A DNA stretch of 64,000 bases from Suillus spraguei. Its lineage: Eukaryota; Basidiomycota; Agaricomycetes; Boletales; Suillaceae. Shown piece by piece: positions 48,783 through 59,132 of this stretch. Below the pieces are notes generated by a model that ran no database searches, was not told the origin of the DNA, and saw nothing but the letters and a program-made list of their open reading frames with translations. The DNA lies in assembly GCA_016800925.1 (NCBI GenBank), contig JABCPU010000137.1, forward strand, positions 95,179 through 159,178. Direction: 5' to 3'. Made by a program: the position numbers and the translations under genes. Position 1 is the stretch's first letter, and each line of letters begins with the position of its first letter.

Positions 48783-49725
48783 TTGCTTCATTCACCTCCA
48801 GGACAAATTGACAATGCGGAACATCCATCTATAATATATAGGCACGAATAGCCGCCGCCATGAGGTATAACTATATCCGCCACATCATGCCGTGTTGCTG
48901 CATGTTCATGCCTGTCCTATATTTACTGTTCTTTCCTTCCTACAACAGTACGTCTATTTTGACCAGACATGTAGATATTGAGCCTCGACACTGCAATTCG
49001 CAGGTGGGTGATCTATAATTCACGTGTTCTCGGATCGCATTAAAAAAGACTGCTCTAGAAATTGACAGAACATCCCACTCATAACAGCGATCACAAACTT
49101 TCTCTTCCCACATGTTCTCGAAGACGCTGAAACCCGGCTTCATCATGCATTCGTTTTACCTCTTAATGTCTATGCCAATGAATTCAGTAGCAGAATTCTG
49201 GACAAATCATTGCCGGGTGACTCTTGTGGGTATCACAAACAGACATTAATCGCACACTCCACTCATGAGACAATATACCATCTTATTGTAGTTCAGCTGA
49301 GCCATATACCATTGAACACACCAGAGAACACACCCCGACTAATTCGCGATTAGTACATAGCCACCTGGAGTACCTCCTCATCGCCTAGCCTCCAAACAGA
49401 ACTGCATCCGTGCTATTCGACGAAACATCTCGGTGGAAAAGGATTGGTCAGAAATGCGTGCATGTGTGAATGCGCTGCATCGTCGCTTCGTCAAAGGGAC
49501 TGCTTAACCTTCAAAAGGATCCTTTGCTCATGGTCAATTGCACACTGCGTTGTCGATGGTAAGAACATGAAGAGACCAGATGTGTCTATGCCCACAGCTA
49601 GAGATTGTTGTTGTACAAAGCTAACCATCTATTGTCAGGTGTATCTTCACTGTACGCGCTCAGTGTAACTCGTCTTGAAGTATGCAATCGTAGACTCCTA
49701 AACGCAGTGAAGAGTAAGTCATTAA
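48783..49725. other. Spacer holding a dead gene fragment
   Basis: Apart from the fragment at 48945-49170 listed separately, no gene is recognised. 49444-49668 is open but lacks exon context. Confidence 0.35.
48945..49170 (+). pseudogene. Dead inverted copy of the 51135-51524 gene's first exon
   Basis: Reading this strand, ACGTCTATTTTGACCAGACA, GTAGATATTGAGC, CACTCATAACAGCGATCACA, ATGTTCTCGAAGACGCTGAA and CCCGGCTTCATC line up in order with the reverse complement of 51524-51310. Small gaps and stops break the frame. Confidence 0.55.
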
Positions 49726-50636
49726 TCATTCGTGTAAATGCATGCACACCTCATCATAGCTTTTCTTGAAGCTCGGACGGTTCAGCACTCGCCGAACGTA
49801 TTTCATGAATTTGGCAAATTTAGGTCCTTTTAACTCCTCGCCTAACTTATACCCCATCCCGACAGGAAATTCCCTGTTTCCAAATAATCAGATTCAACTT
49901 CTCAGTGAAAGGCATGAGTAGGTGCTTTACCTATGTCATTTTCGATGACGATCTTGAGGCTTGCGAGAAACGCAGAGATGTACGCATCTGCGATAGTGTA
50001 GTGATCTCCAACCGCGAAATCACTGCCCTCCTTGAGAAGTTCTTGAATAAACTCGTATCCCTTCAGGATATTGTCGTATGACTCGCTCCCGCGCATGAAG
50101 CCTTGGGCTCTTCCCTTGACGTGTTTAGAAGTCGCGTCGATGAAGAAACGGACTTTGGCGCGCAAGACAGGGTCCTTTGGCAGGAGGCCAGAGTCTGGAT
50201 AGAGATCTGCCAAGAACTCAAGGATGACAATCGATTCTGTGATTTTAGCGGACAGAGGCGAAGGATCATCAGGCTCGACAGCGGGTCCTCCATATGTCAC
50301 AACGGGCACCTATAGTTATAATGTCACTCGTCTGCAATAGACACATAATATCATCCCACACACCTTGCCGGCAGGGTTCACTTTACTGGTGAACCACTCT
50401 GGTTTATTGAGGAGATCGACTTGGTAGGATTTGTAGGGTACATTGGCTTCAATAAGAGCCAGTAGGACCTATCGATTCGCGTCAGAGACTCCTGAGATGG
50501 TGTCAGTAGTTATCTCACCATCAGACTATAGCCTGAGGGTGAGGGCTGCAGCGTTGTGAGTCAGACACGTTTTCCACTTCACTCTCCATCGTTTCCTCAC
50601 CTTGTTAAGGTACAAAGTTAGCTGTTCCTCGGACAT
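49726..50636 (-). CDS. Glutathione S-transferase (omega/Ure2-like layout)
   Basis: Minus strand from ATG 50636 (MSEEQLTLYLNK) to TGA 49726. The thioredoxin-fold half has SLMVLLALIEANVPYKSYQV, DLLNKPEWFTSKVNPAGK, VPVVTYGG and the conserved TESIVILEFLADLYPDSGLL. The helical half has KVRFFIDATSKHV, FAVGDHYTIADAYISAFLAS (the N-cap motif region), and a last exon PKFAKFMKYVRRVLNRPSFK then KKSYDE. Six exons or so, no break. The usual catalytic Cys-Pro at the first helix reads SPSGYS, so a Ser-type active site or loss of the thiol is possible. Probably cytosolic detoxification or deglutathionylation. Confidence 0.8.
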
Positions 50637-50887
50637 GACGATTTGAGTAATAGCGCTCCAACAAAGGAATGCTCAGGTTTATATACGGGTGAATGAGTCA
50701 CTTGCTAACTACCTGGTGGCAGTGGTTCACGTTATATCGTGATGTAGATATCACCATTCCGAACTGGGCATTCTAAATGAAATACTGCGCCACTAGTACT
50801 GCTGCGGCAACTACCATGTGCATGACCACTGCTGCGGCGCTTCTAAACCATGCGGTGAACAAGAATTTCGGTAGGCAATATTAATGT
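50637..50887. promoter_or_regulatory. Promoter region of the GST gene
   Basis: A TTATATACGGG element on the plus strand at 50674 (minus-strand CCCGTATATAA) lies ~40 bases upstream of the ATG and is a fair TATA candidate. Confidence 0.4.
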
Positions 50888-51524
50888 TCAAGGTGTCACA
50901 CTATCACCGACAGAATGATAAACCTGGGCAGGCCACCTCACAAAACACAGCGGCAGATAGTAACGCTCACATTCAGTCAGAAGTTGCACAGACGCGAATT
51001 CGCTCAAGACATCGGGCACAAACTTTGCAAATAAAGTAGCACATAATTCAAGGAAATGGAGGCAAGTGGTTGGTTTTGGTGCGGCAGACCTGAAGCACGA
51101 GACAAAGTAGAGGCCATTACAGTGGGGATACTGCTCAAATGAGTGCAAAAAAGAAACAGCTTCGGATGGAGCAAGGGAGAGTCGACGGATGATGTATGAT
51201 GGAACAGTGACGATAACCAGCGCGCTCAAAATGAGCCAGCGAGAGTGACCGAGTCACGGAAGGCGACTGTACTGTGGGCACCGTGAAACAAAATGCAACC
51301 TGTGAACGGAAGTCTGCACGATGAAGACGGGTTTCAGCGTCTTCGAGAACATGTGATGGCAAGAGGAAGTTAGTGGTGTCGTCGAAGTTTGTGGTCGCTG
51401 TTATGAGTGCGAGATTCTGATCTTCTGCAATGCGAAGAACGCTGTTAATCACAGATGACCCACGTTGCGAATTACCGTTTTGATGCTCAAGATCTATACG
51501 TCTGCTCAAAGTAGAGGTCGCCAT
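50888..51524 (-). CDS. Unknown two-exon protein
   Basis: Minus strand. Exon 1 from ATG 51524 encodes MATSTLSRRIDLEHQNGNSQ, SVLRIAEDQNLALITATTNF and LLPSHVLEDAETRLHRADF. A donor GTTGCA at ~51301 and an acceptor TTTTGAG near 51228 would join to ALVIVTVPSYIIRRLSLAPS, then FVSCFRSAAPKPTTCLHFLE, ending GDSVTP. I do not recognise it. That a decayed inverted copy exists at 48945-49170 shows exon 1 is a real duplicated unit. The non-standard donor lowers confidence in the two-exon joining. Confidence 0.4.
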
Positions 51525-51759
51525 AGTAGTGAGGAAAGAGCAGTAAATAGGAAACAGCTATGAATACGCAGCAACACAACGCTGGACATAATTGCACCCG
51601 ATGCGGCGGCCATGCGTGCTGACAATATTCACCCTAGCCAGTACACCACTCTAGAATATTTGATACTTACTTTCATGTCTGTCCCATCGCTGAAAATAGA
51701 AAAATGTCTTGACTTGTGGTATAGAAAATGCGGTGACTAAACTACCCAGAAATATGCGA

Positions 51760-53211
51760 TTACCGTCTTCCAAGCCCACTGAGACCCCATGCAGCCTTCG
51801 ACTGCATGAAATAAAGCCTGTCCAGGATCCTCAGTATCAGATCGCGGATGGAGGCCAAACTACACGGCATCCACCAAGCATACGATTCGCACGGAAGGCT
51901 TGTAAGTTTCAAAATCGTCTTGATGAAGCCGATCGTTTCCAGCGCTCGCGCATGACGCACGGCCGCAACTTCCTGCAAAATGGTATCATCCACATCGGGA
52001 TTCTCTGCAGACATTTCAAGGTGTTTTGTAATAGCCTCTGCAACGAAGATTGCGTCTCTGATCCCAAGGTTCATGCCCTGACCGCCTGCAGGTGAATGTA
52101 TATGGGCTGCGTCACCAACTAGGAAAATAGCAGCTCCAAGACGCGTGAAGATCCGGTCTGCGATGGCGGAATGGGTTCTAAAACGTGTCGACCAGATGAG
52201 CTGGTCTATTTTGACAGGTGTTGGGTTAAGAGATGGATTTGATGTTATACACGCTGGCCCGTTTGCGTTGATCAAGTCCTGGATATACTCTTTCGGTGGA
52301 GCACGGGGGGGCTCCCCGTTCTTGTTAGGGACGGAAGAAGTTACGCGGAAGATGGATTTCGTAGTGGGTTTTCCATCTCGCATCAACTTCGTATTGAAGC
52401 GGTTGCCGAACGGTGTAAGCACAAAGAAATTGCTTGAAAAAACTGCGATGTTGAGATGGCCCTCGAGGGTTAATGAACCGACAGGTTCAGGTTCGAATGT
52501 GACATCTGCAGAGACCATTTGACCCGGTAACTTATGGCCTGAGCCTGGGCCTTCTGGGTCAGAAAACCCTATACCGGCGGTGGTACGAATCTGTAAATAG
52601 ACATTAGACAGTCCACCATTGTACCAAGCGACCACTAAGGTCTCACAGTTGAGCGAGCGCCATCTGCGCCGATAATATATCTAGCTCTGATAACCTGACC
52701 GTCCTCAAATAACACATCGGTGATGCGAGAATCCTCATCGTTCTGCTTCATTCCTACGACCCGATGTGGACGTTGCACTTGAACACCAAGACTCTGCAAC
52801 TTCTGCCCAAGTACAGGCTCCGTCACATTTTGAGGGATGAAGAGCGCGTAAGGGTGGGTGGAATACTTCTTTAGATGATCAAATCTGGCCTGAAATATCT
52901 GTGAACTACGGGACGTGAGTCTGACGCTCTTCCCCTTGATAGCTTGAGACAGTAAGCCATCTGCTGCATTGATGCTGGCTAAAGCCTAAGATCATAAGAA
53001 CGTCAGTGAGTCTTCTTAGTATAAATGCACAGGTGGATACCTCAATAGTTGCAGAGTGTATGGCGATCGACCTCGATGTATTCTGTCCTTCGACTACAGC
53101 ATCCACGATAACGAAGTCATGACACCTATGGTGGGCGAGAGATAGAGCAGCTGTGAGACCTGCGGGGCCTGCGCCGACAATAAGCACGGTTGTGTTCTCG
53201 GGGAGAGACAT
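51760..53211 (-). CDS. FAD-dependent aromatic monooxygenase (phenol hydroxylase-like)
   Basis: Minus strand. Exons 53211-53042, 52986-52647 and 52590-51760, introns ~55 nt, all in frame. All three family motifs are present: the GxGxxG Rossmann site VLIVGAGPAGLTAALSLAH near residue 10, the DG motif IIGADGARST, and the GD motif FLVGDAAHIHSPAGGQGMNL with G-IRDA. About 445 residues, shorter than phenol hydroxylases that have a C-terminal thioredoxin-like domain, so closer to the salicylate/PheA-like short forms. It likely hydroxylates a phenol or related aromatic using NAD(P)H and O2; the substrate is not evident. A short second copy of its 3' end lies at 53855-53935. Confidence 0.8.
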
Positions 53212-54410
53212 CGACTGCCAGCCTGAGTGGACCCTGTCTGGAGGAGTAAGAATGATAATGTAACAGACAAAGAATTAGCTGTAAATGGTTTTATACATCC
53301 TGTAAGAACGGAGCTTAACTCATTACATATGTAGCTGTTCTCGATACACAATACGACCCGTGATAACTGCGTGATATCAACAACGTGTGGCAAGGGGGCT
53401 GGAGTGTGCCGTAAAGAGTCACAACCCCGAAAATGGAGTAAGAAAGGGCAGTGCGACGCGCACATGGCGTCAACATCAATTGGAAATCGAGATAAACATT
53501 TTGCGCGCCTGTTTACAATGGGTCGCTGAGCGCTGAACATTGAACATTGAACATCACGAAGTAGTAGGTCCGACAATGAGTAAATTGGACCCAGATGACG
53601 GCGTTGGTGCTCTTGAGGTGTACATATTTTAATGTCCAGCTTTGCCACTGTTCTCCGCCAGACTTGCCATAGTACGCGACTTTCTCAGGGCGTCTGAGCG
53701 CCTGTCAGCGTTCAAGTTTTGTCGACTTTGAATATCCAATCCACATTACCCATTCGCTCATAAACTTAAGCAGCACTTGCGCAACATTTCATTTGTCATC
53801 GATACTGTAGGCTCAACCACTTCTCCTGGGATATATGCTTCAAGCTTCATTACTGTCTTCCAAGCTCATTCAGACCCATAGCATGCAACCTTCGACTACA
53901 CAAAATCAAACCTGCCCAAGATCCTCAGTCGCCAAATATTGGGCATCCTTCCAGGACTTCACCAGAGAAGAGAAATTTGAAGACAGAAGTCGTTGATTTG
54001 AGACCCAGATGGTAGAATCAATTTCAACTCCGGTAGACGATCTTTCTCCAGCTGACGGTGACCAGTACTTGGAAATTTGTGTCTTATTCTCCAGGCACAA
54101 TGCCACCATGTTGCATCATAATGCATGATGTTTCTGTGTCTTCAGCGTCAACAAAAGAACCTGCTATCCACATCCTGTATTCAGCGTCGTGCGACAGAAG
54201 ATTGTTGAATCGTTAGTACATTTCCTTTTTCTACATTATCACGTGCACTCACATCTTTCTTCTAACATATATAACCACGAGATACCGTCGGCTTGGTGTC
54301 AATTGTGTCCACCCTGTCATGCTGTGCAGCGCTGACGCATGCTCTCACCTCATTGCGCAGTGCCTCTCACCCTATCGCAATTGCTTGCCATCCTTTTATC
54401 TTCCACCACT
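53212..54410. other. Spacer with a fragment of the monooxygenase 3' end
   Basis: 53855-53935 (CTTCCAAGCTCATTCAGACC, ATGCAACCTTCGACT, AAATCAAACCTGCCCAAGAT) matches 51767-51845 in the same orientation with ~15% change, which is the 3' coding end of the monooxygenase on the minus strand. The rest shows no gene. Confidence 0.5.
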
Positions 54411-54772
54411 ATGGCGACCAGCTGTACATTTCACGGATTGGTTGGCATTCAAAATGCTTCTAGATATCAATATGACAATAAACATTACTGGAAATACAAC
54501 GGCTACATTGCTCTCCCTAACAGTGACTTAGCAGTTGCTGTGTTCACATTTGGAGCTAACACTGCTTCGGCTGAAGATGGTATCTATTTGATGCATGGAT
54601 GCGCAATGATTGGTTCTGCTGTAACTGATGAGGGCATGTCTACTCACACTCTACATATATATGCCAATGATGTTTGCTGTTTGATACTTGTCTGTCACCA
54701 CACTTATGTTATTTTGACAGGAGTTACAACCTCTTGAGGATGGGAATCATGTGTTGCCAATTCTCATAGTAG

Positions 54773-55244
54773 TGTTACGAACTGGGATGGCGTCACCAGT
54801 GACAGTGATAAGACACAGAAGGTCTGCTGGGAAGTTCGACTGCATTCAAAAGAGAAAAAAGATTACTATGAGGAGACGTTCCAAGTAGGATCAAGAGTTT
54901 AAGTCAAAGAGTCGCGACTCTAAGACGATCGGTAGAATAGAGACTAAGGCTAAGGAGTGCTTAGACTTAGAGACGATTCAGACGACTTAGGTTGGAGACC
55001 TAAGCAAAGGATATTCCAGGTAAACCCCAGTAAGATTAAAGTAAGGTATACAAGCATAATACAATGTGCTTAAATAAGCCAATATGTGCGCACGGACCAG
55101 GAGAGACGTGAGAATGTAAGTGCATATCCAAAGAAGGAAGGCGACTATAGTACAGATGCATTGAGCATATGAGTCAGAGTCATGTTACGTAATATACAAG
55201 GTAAAGGAGACGAAAAATGAATAGGGGTACATACAACTGTAACA
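54773..55244 (-). mobile_element. Solo LTR (LTR1), reverse orientation
   Basis: 472 bp, TGTTAC...GTAACA ends, flanked by a 5-bp target duplication AGTAG (54768-54772 and 55245-55249). The reverse complement matches LTR3 and LTR4 throughout, including the GGTCTCCAACCTAAGTCGTC block. No internal element sequence adjoins it. Confidence 0.85.
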
Positions 55245-55252
55245 AGTAGCAG

Positions 55253-55398
55253 GGAAAGTTACTTGAAGCAATTTTGCATTGGAACAAGATCATGGTTTTG
55301 ATATCAAAATTTCTCAATATGTTTTTGCTCCTATTGAGAAATGTCGATATCAAAACCATGATCTTGTTCCAATGCAAAATTGCTTCGAGTAACTTTCC
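55253..55398. repeat. Near-perfect palindrome (foldback), 67-bp arms
   Basis: Left arm 55253-55319 and right arm 55332-55398 are reverse complements with about four mismatches, separated by 12 bases. The ends read GGAAAGTTACT and AGTAACTTTCC. It starts three bases after the solo LTR's target duplication. It could be a small foldback/MITE or a hairpin RNA source; no clear target duplication was found. Confidence 0.8.
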
Positions 55399-55918
55399 AA
55401 AACATTCGTGTCTGTTACTACTATCTGCAAGGTCATCCTCGGCTGTCGAAAACTCCTCTGCCTTCTGCTTCTAAGCATGTTGTCATTCAAGGCACTGTCT
55501 TGCATATCGAGCAAGAGCGTTGCGTGCTTGCTGTCAAAGACATTGCTTTTGGACCTGCGGACAATGTCATTGTGGGCCCCACGTCGGATGTAGTTTCCTC
55601 TATGCCATCCAAAGCTTATGATTGGAGTGGTAAGAAAAAAAGGACACCAAGACTAAAGATGTCACTGATAGTAAAGGTAAAGAAAAATTGAAGAGAGGGC
55701 GAGGTAATGATGATGAAGATGACATCATAGCTGATTCTACCTCTAAAGCTGGGAGTTCAAAAGCTGCTTGCATTCAAGTTACTTTACGCTTCACTCTGTA
55801 TCTGTTGACTTGCTATTCATGCCTCTTTCTGCTGCTCAAGATTGCGAACATAAGTGCCATTGGCGATCTTATTTTCAACATGCCCAACATGAAAGAATTT
55901 CACGACATCAAACAGAAA

Positions 55919-57621
55919 TGTTACAGTCATATGTGCCCCTATTCATTCTCTCTTTGTCTCCTTTGCTTGTATATTACATAACGTGACTCTGACTTATATG
56001 CCCAATGCATCTGTACTATAGTTGCCTTCCTTCTTTGGATACGCACTAACATTCTCACGTCTCTCTTGGTCCGTGCGCAAATATCCTTCACTTAGGTCTC
56101 CAACCTAAGTCGTCAGAATCGTCTCTAAGTCTAAGCACTCCTTAGTCTTAGTCTATATTCTGCTGATCGTCTTAGAGTCACGACTCTTTGACTGAACCCT
56201 TGATCCTACTCGGAATACTTCCTTGTAGTAGTCCTCATTCTCTTTTGAACATAGTCGAACTTCCCAGCTGTTACAGTTGTACGTGCCCCTATTCATTTTC
56301 CTTTGTTTCCTTACTGTATATCATATCACGTGACTCTGACTCATATGCTCAATGCATCTGTACAACACATGCCTTCCTTATTAGGATACGCAGTTACGTT
56401 TCCACGGTTACTTGGTCTGTGCACACATATTGGTCTATTTAAGCACAGTGTACTTGTAGTAGATTCCCTACTTTAATCTTACTGGGTTTTACCTGGAATC
56501 TCCTTCGCTTAGGTCTCCAACCTAAGTCGTCTTGAATCGTCTCTAAGTCTAAGCACTCCTTAGCCTTAGTCTCTATTCTTGCGGATACCTCTTAAGACTT
56601 GTCTTAGAGGCTGAACCCTTGATCGTACTCGGAACGTGTTCCTTGTACTTTCACCTTGTCCTCTTTTTGGACATTGTAAGAACTTCCCAGCAGACCGTCT
56701 GTGTCTTTTCACTGTCGCTGGTGACGCCACCCCAGTTCGTAACACCAGCAGACTGTCTGTGTCTTATCACTGTTGCTGGTGATGCCACCCCAGTTCATAA
56801 CAAAAGATTAAAGTCTACCTGATCGTCAACTATCCAGTCTTTGACCCTGAAACCTGATAAAGCCCTAACAGACAGCAAGACCATGCGTGTAGGCACCAAG
56901 AAAGCATAACTCACCAGATGATTCATTATGGCTACCACCAAAGAATTTGGATATAAAATCAGTCTCCCAACCGGTTTTGACAGAGATCGCGACAACTCTC
57001 TGGAATTCATCCAATCATGCAATCTGTACTTTGACATCAATGAAAAGCTTTACACCGCTGACAAGCAGAAAATCATTTTCATTACATCCTTCATGACTGA
57101 GAAGAATGCCAAATCTTGGAAAGAACAATTCCTCGCTCATGCTCAATCAACCAACACTTCTGGACAGAAAGTCGGCTATGGGATGCTGAAAGATTTCATG
57201 AAAAGTTTCAATGAAGCTTTTGAACCAGTGGATACCAAAGGAACCGCATTAACGAAGCTCAGAGACCTCAAGCAAGGAAGCGGTGATCTCCACACTTACA
57301 TTGCTGACTTCGAGGCACTTGCGGCTAAGGCCCATATCACTGATGACGCAACAAAGATTCAGTTCTTCCAAGACGGCCTCAACTTAGGTATCCTAACCAA
57401 ACTCTTCGCGCCAGGTGATGTCTCAGAAGTATTCCGCAATGTTGTACTGCAATGCATTTCCATTGATAACTCCCACCAATGCCTTCTGGCATTACGAGCA
57501 CGTCATGCTCCACAAAAGAAGAACTATGGAAATGCGCATTACATGCCAAGTTGAGATTCAAATGCAATGGTAGTAGATCGAATCTCCGATATGGAAAGAT
57601 CCGAGTGTATGAAAAAGGGAC
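55919..57621 (+). mobile_element. Gypsy element I, 5' part (LTR2 plus partial gag), interrupted
   Basis: LTR2 runs 55919-56268 and 56745-56802, split by a solo LTR3. It lacks ~70 bp present in LTR4 between TGTGCGCA and CTTCGCTTAGG, the part that carries TATA and start site. The primer-binding site AAGATTAAAGT is at 56804-56814. gag begins ATG 56928 (MATTKEFGYKISLP) and is close to the gag of element II, but has a TGA at ~57553 where element II has CGT, and it is cut at 57621 by element II just before the zinc knuckle. Confidence 0.8.
56269..56744 (+). mobile_element. Solo LTR (LTR3) nested in LTR2
   Basis: 476 bp with TGTTAC...GTAACA ends, inserted into LTR2 with a 5-bp target duplication CCAGC (56264-56268 and 56745-56749). 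Confidence 0.85.
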
Positions 57622-58096
57622 TGTTACAGTTGTATGTGCCCCTATTCATTTTCCCTTTATCTTCCTTACTTGTATATCATGTCACATGACTCCGACTTAT
57701 ATGCTCAATGCATCTATACAATACATGCCTTCCTTATTAGGATACGCAGTTACATTCTCATGGTTACCTGGTCTGTGCGCACATATCTACCTATATAAGC
57801 ACAGTGTACTTGTAGTAGATTCTTTACTTTAATCTTACTGGGTTTTACCTGGAACTTCCTTCGCTTAGGTCTCCAACCTAAGTCGTTTTGAATCGTCTCT
57901 AAGTCTAAGCACTCCTTAGCCTTAGTCTCTATTCTTGCAGAACCTCTTAGACTTGTCTTTGAGGCAGAACCCTTGATTGTACTCGGAACGCGTTCCTTGT
58001 ACTTTCACCTTGTCCTCTTCTGGACATTGTAGAACTTCCCAGCAGACCGACTGTGTCTTTTCACTGTTGCTGGTGACGCCATCCCAGTTCGTAACA
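57622..58096 (+). repeat. 5' LTR of element II (LTR4) with promoter
   Basis: 475 bp. TATATAA at 57792-57798 is followed 34 bases later by ACTTTAATCTT (57826-57836), the likely transcript start. The U5 end is CCCAGTTCGTAACA. Confidence 0.8.
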
Positions 58097-58097
58097 A

Positions 58098-58108
58098 AAG
58101 ATTAAAGT
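58098..58108 (+). promoter_or_regulatory. Primer-binding site, self-priming type
   Basis: AAGATTAAAGT begins one base after the LTR and is the exact reverse complement of ACTTTAATCTT at 57826-57836, the inferred 5' end of the element's RNA. This is the arrangement known from Tf1 and related chromoviruses, where the transcript's own 5' end primes reverse transcription. Confidence 0.7.
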
Positions 58109-58294
58109 CCATTTGATCGTCGACTATCCAGTCTTCGATCCCGAACCCTGATTGCTTAGATAAGCAGATTAGCGTATGCGTACGCTAAACCGATTGTCAA
58201 GAGGAGCCCTCTGACAGAAGACAAGCCCTAACGGACAGCAAGACAGTGCGTGTAGGCATTGAGAAAGTATAACTCATCAGACGAATCACCAAAT

Positions 58295-59132
58295 ATGGCG
58301 ACCAAAGAATTTGAATACAAGATCGGCCAGCCAAACGCTTTTGATGGAGATCGCGACAATTCTCGCGAATTTATCCAATCATGTAATCTTCACTTCGATA
58401 TCAACGAAAAGCTTTACACTACTGACAAGCAGAAGATCATTTTCATAACATCCTTTATGACTGAAAGGAATGCCAAATCCTGGAAAGAGCAATTCCTTGA
58501 CCATGCTCAATCAACCGACACCTCTGGACAAAAAAGTTGGTTATGGGACAATGGTGGATTTCATGAAAAGTTTCAAAGAAGCCTTCGAGCCAGTGGATAC
58601 CAAAGGAACCGCACTCACGAAACTCAGGGACCTCAAACAAAGAAGTGGAGATCTTCACACCTATATCGCTGATTTCGAGGCACTTGCAGCCAAGGCTCAT
58701 ATCACCGATAATGCAACGAAGATCCAATTCTTCCAAGATGGCCTGAATTGGGGAATCCTTACAAAGCTTTTCGCGCTAGGAGATGTCTCAGAAGTATTCC
58801 GAGACGTTGTGCTGCAATGCGCTTCCATTGACAATTCCCATCATTGTCTTCAAGCCATGAGGACACGTCATGCTCCACAACAGAAGAAGAAGAACTATGG
58901 AAATGCACGGTACATCCTGAACCGTGATTCCAATGCAATGGTCGTAGATCGAATCTCCGATATGGAAAGATCCGAATGTATGAAGAAGGGACAATGCTTC
59001 GGATGCAAGAAGACAGGACACCGCATTCATAATTGTCCTGACAGAAAGAAGAAGACCCCACTCCGACAAACCGAAGTCAAAGAAGGGGAAGATGATGAAG
59101 AAACTGTAAGGCGGATTGTTGCGGATTTTTGA
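58295..59132 (+). pseudogene. Gag of element II, one frameshift
   Basis: Starts MATKEFEYKIGQPNAFDGDR. The capsid-like region (SFMTERNAKSWKEQFLDHAQ, LRDLKQRSGDLHTYIADFEA) is followed by a zinc knuckle C-x2-C-x4-H-x4-C in CFGCKKTGHRIHNC near 59000. A run of six A at 58530-58535, where element I has GAAA context, shifts the frame. Ends at TGA 59130. Confidence 0.75.

Larger units (their letters stand above)
54411..55691 (+). pseudogene. Unknown gene split by a solo LTR and a foldback
   Basis: From ATG 54411: MATSCTFHGLVGIQNASRYQ, then KYNGYIALPNSDLAVAVFTF and THTLHIYANDV. Coding-like sequence resumes after 55400 (LQGHPRLSKTPLPSASKHVV, IQGTVLHIEQERCVLAVKDI) and ends in a lysine-rich and acidic stretch (KRGRGNDDEDDI) running to ~55760. 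I recall similar mushroom proteins without a named function; the beta-rich middle could be an OB-like fold, which is a guess. A 472-bp reverse solo LTR (54773-55244) and a palindrome (55253-55398) interrupt it, so it is presumably dead. Confidence 0.5.

Noticed and set aside
49060..49240. Pif1-like helicase (Helitron) fragment
   Set aside because: A short LNVYANEFSSRILDKSLPG stretch gave a faint impression only; the block matches the unknown gene at 51310-51524 better.
55274..55474. Small genes inside the palindrome arms
   Set aside because: Both strands give the same peptide because the arms are reverse complements; no start context or downstream coding support.
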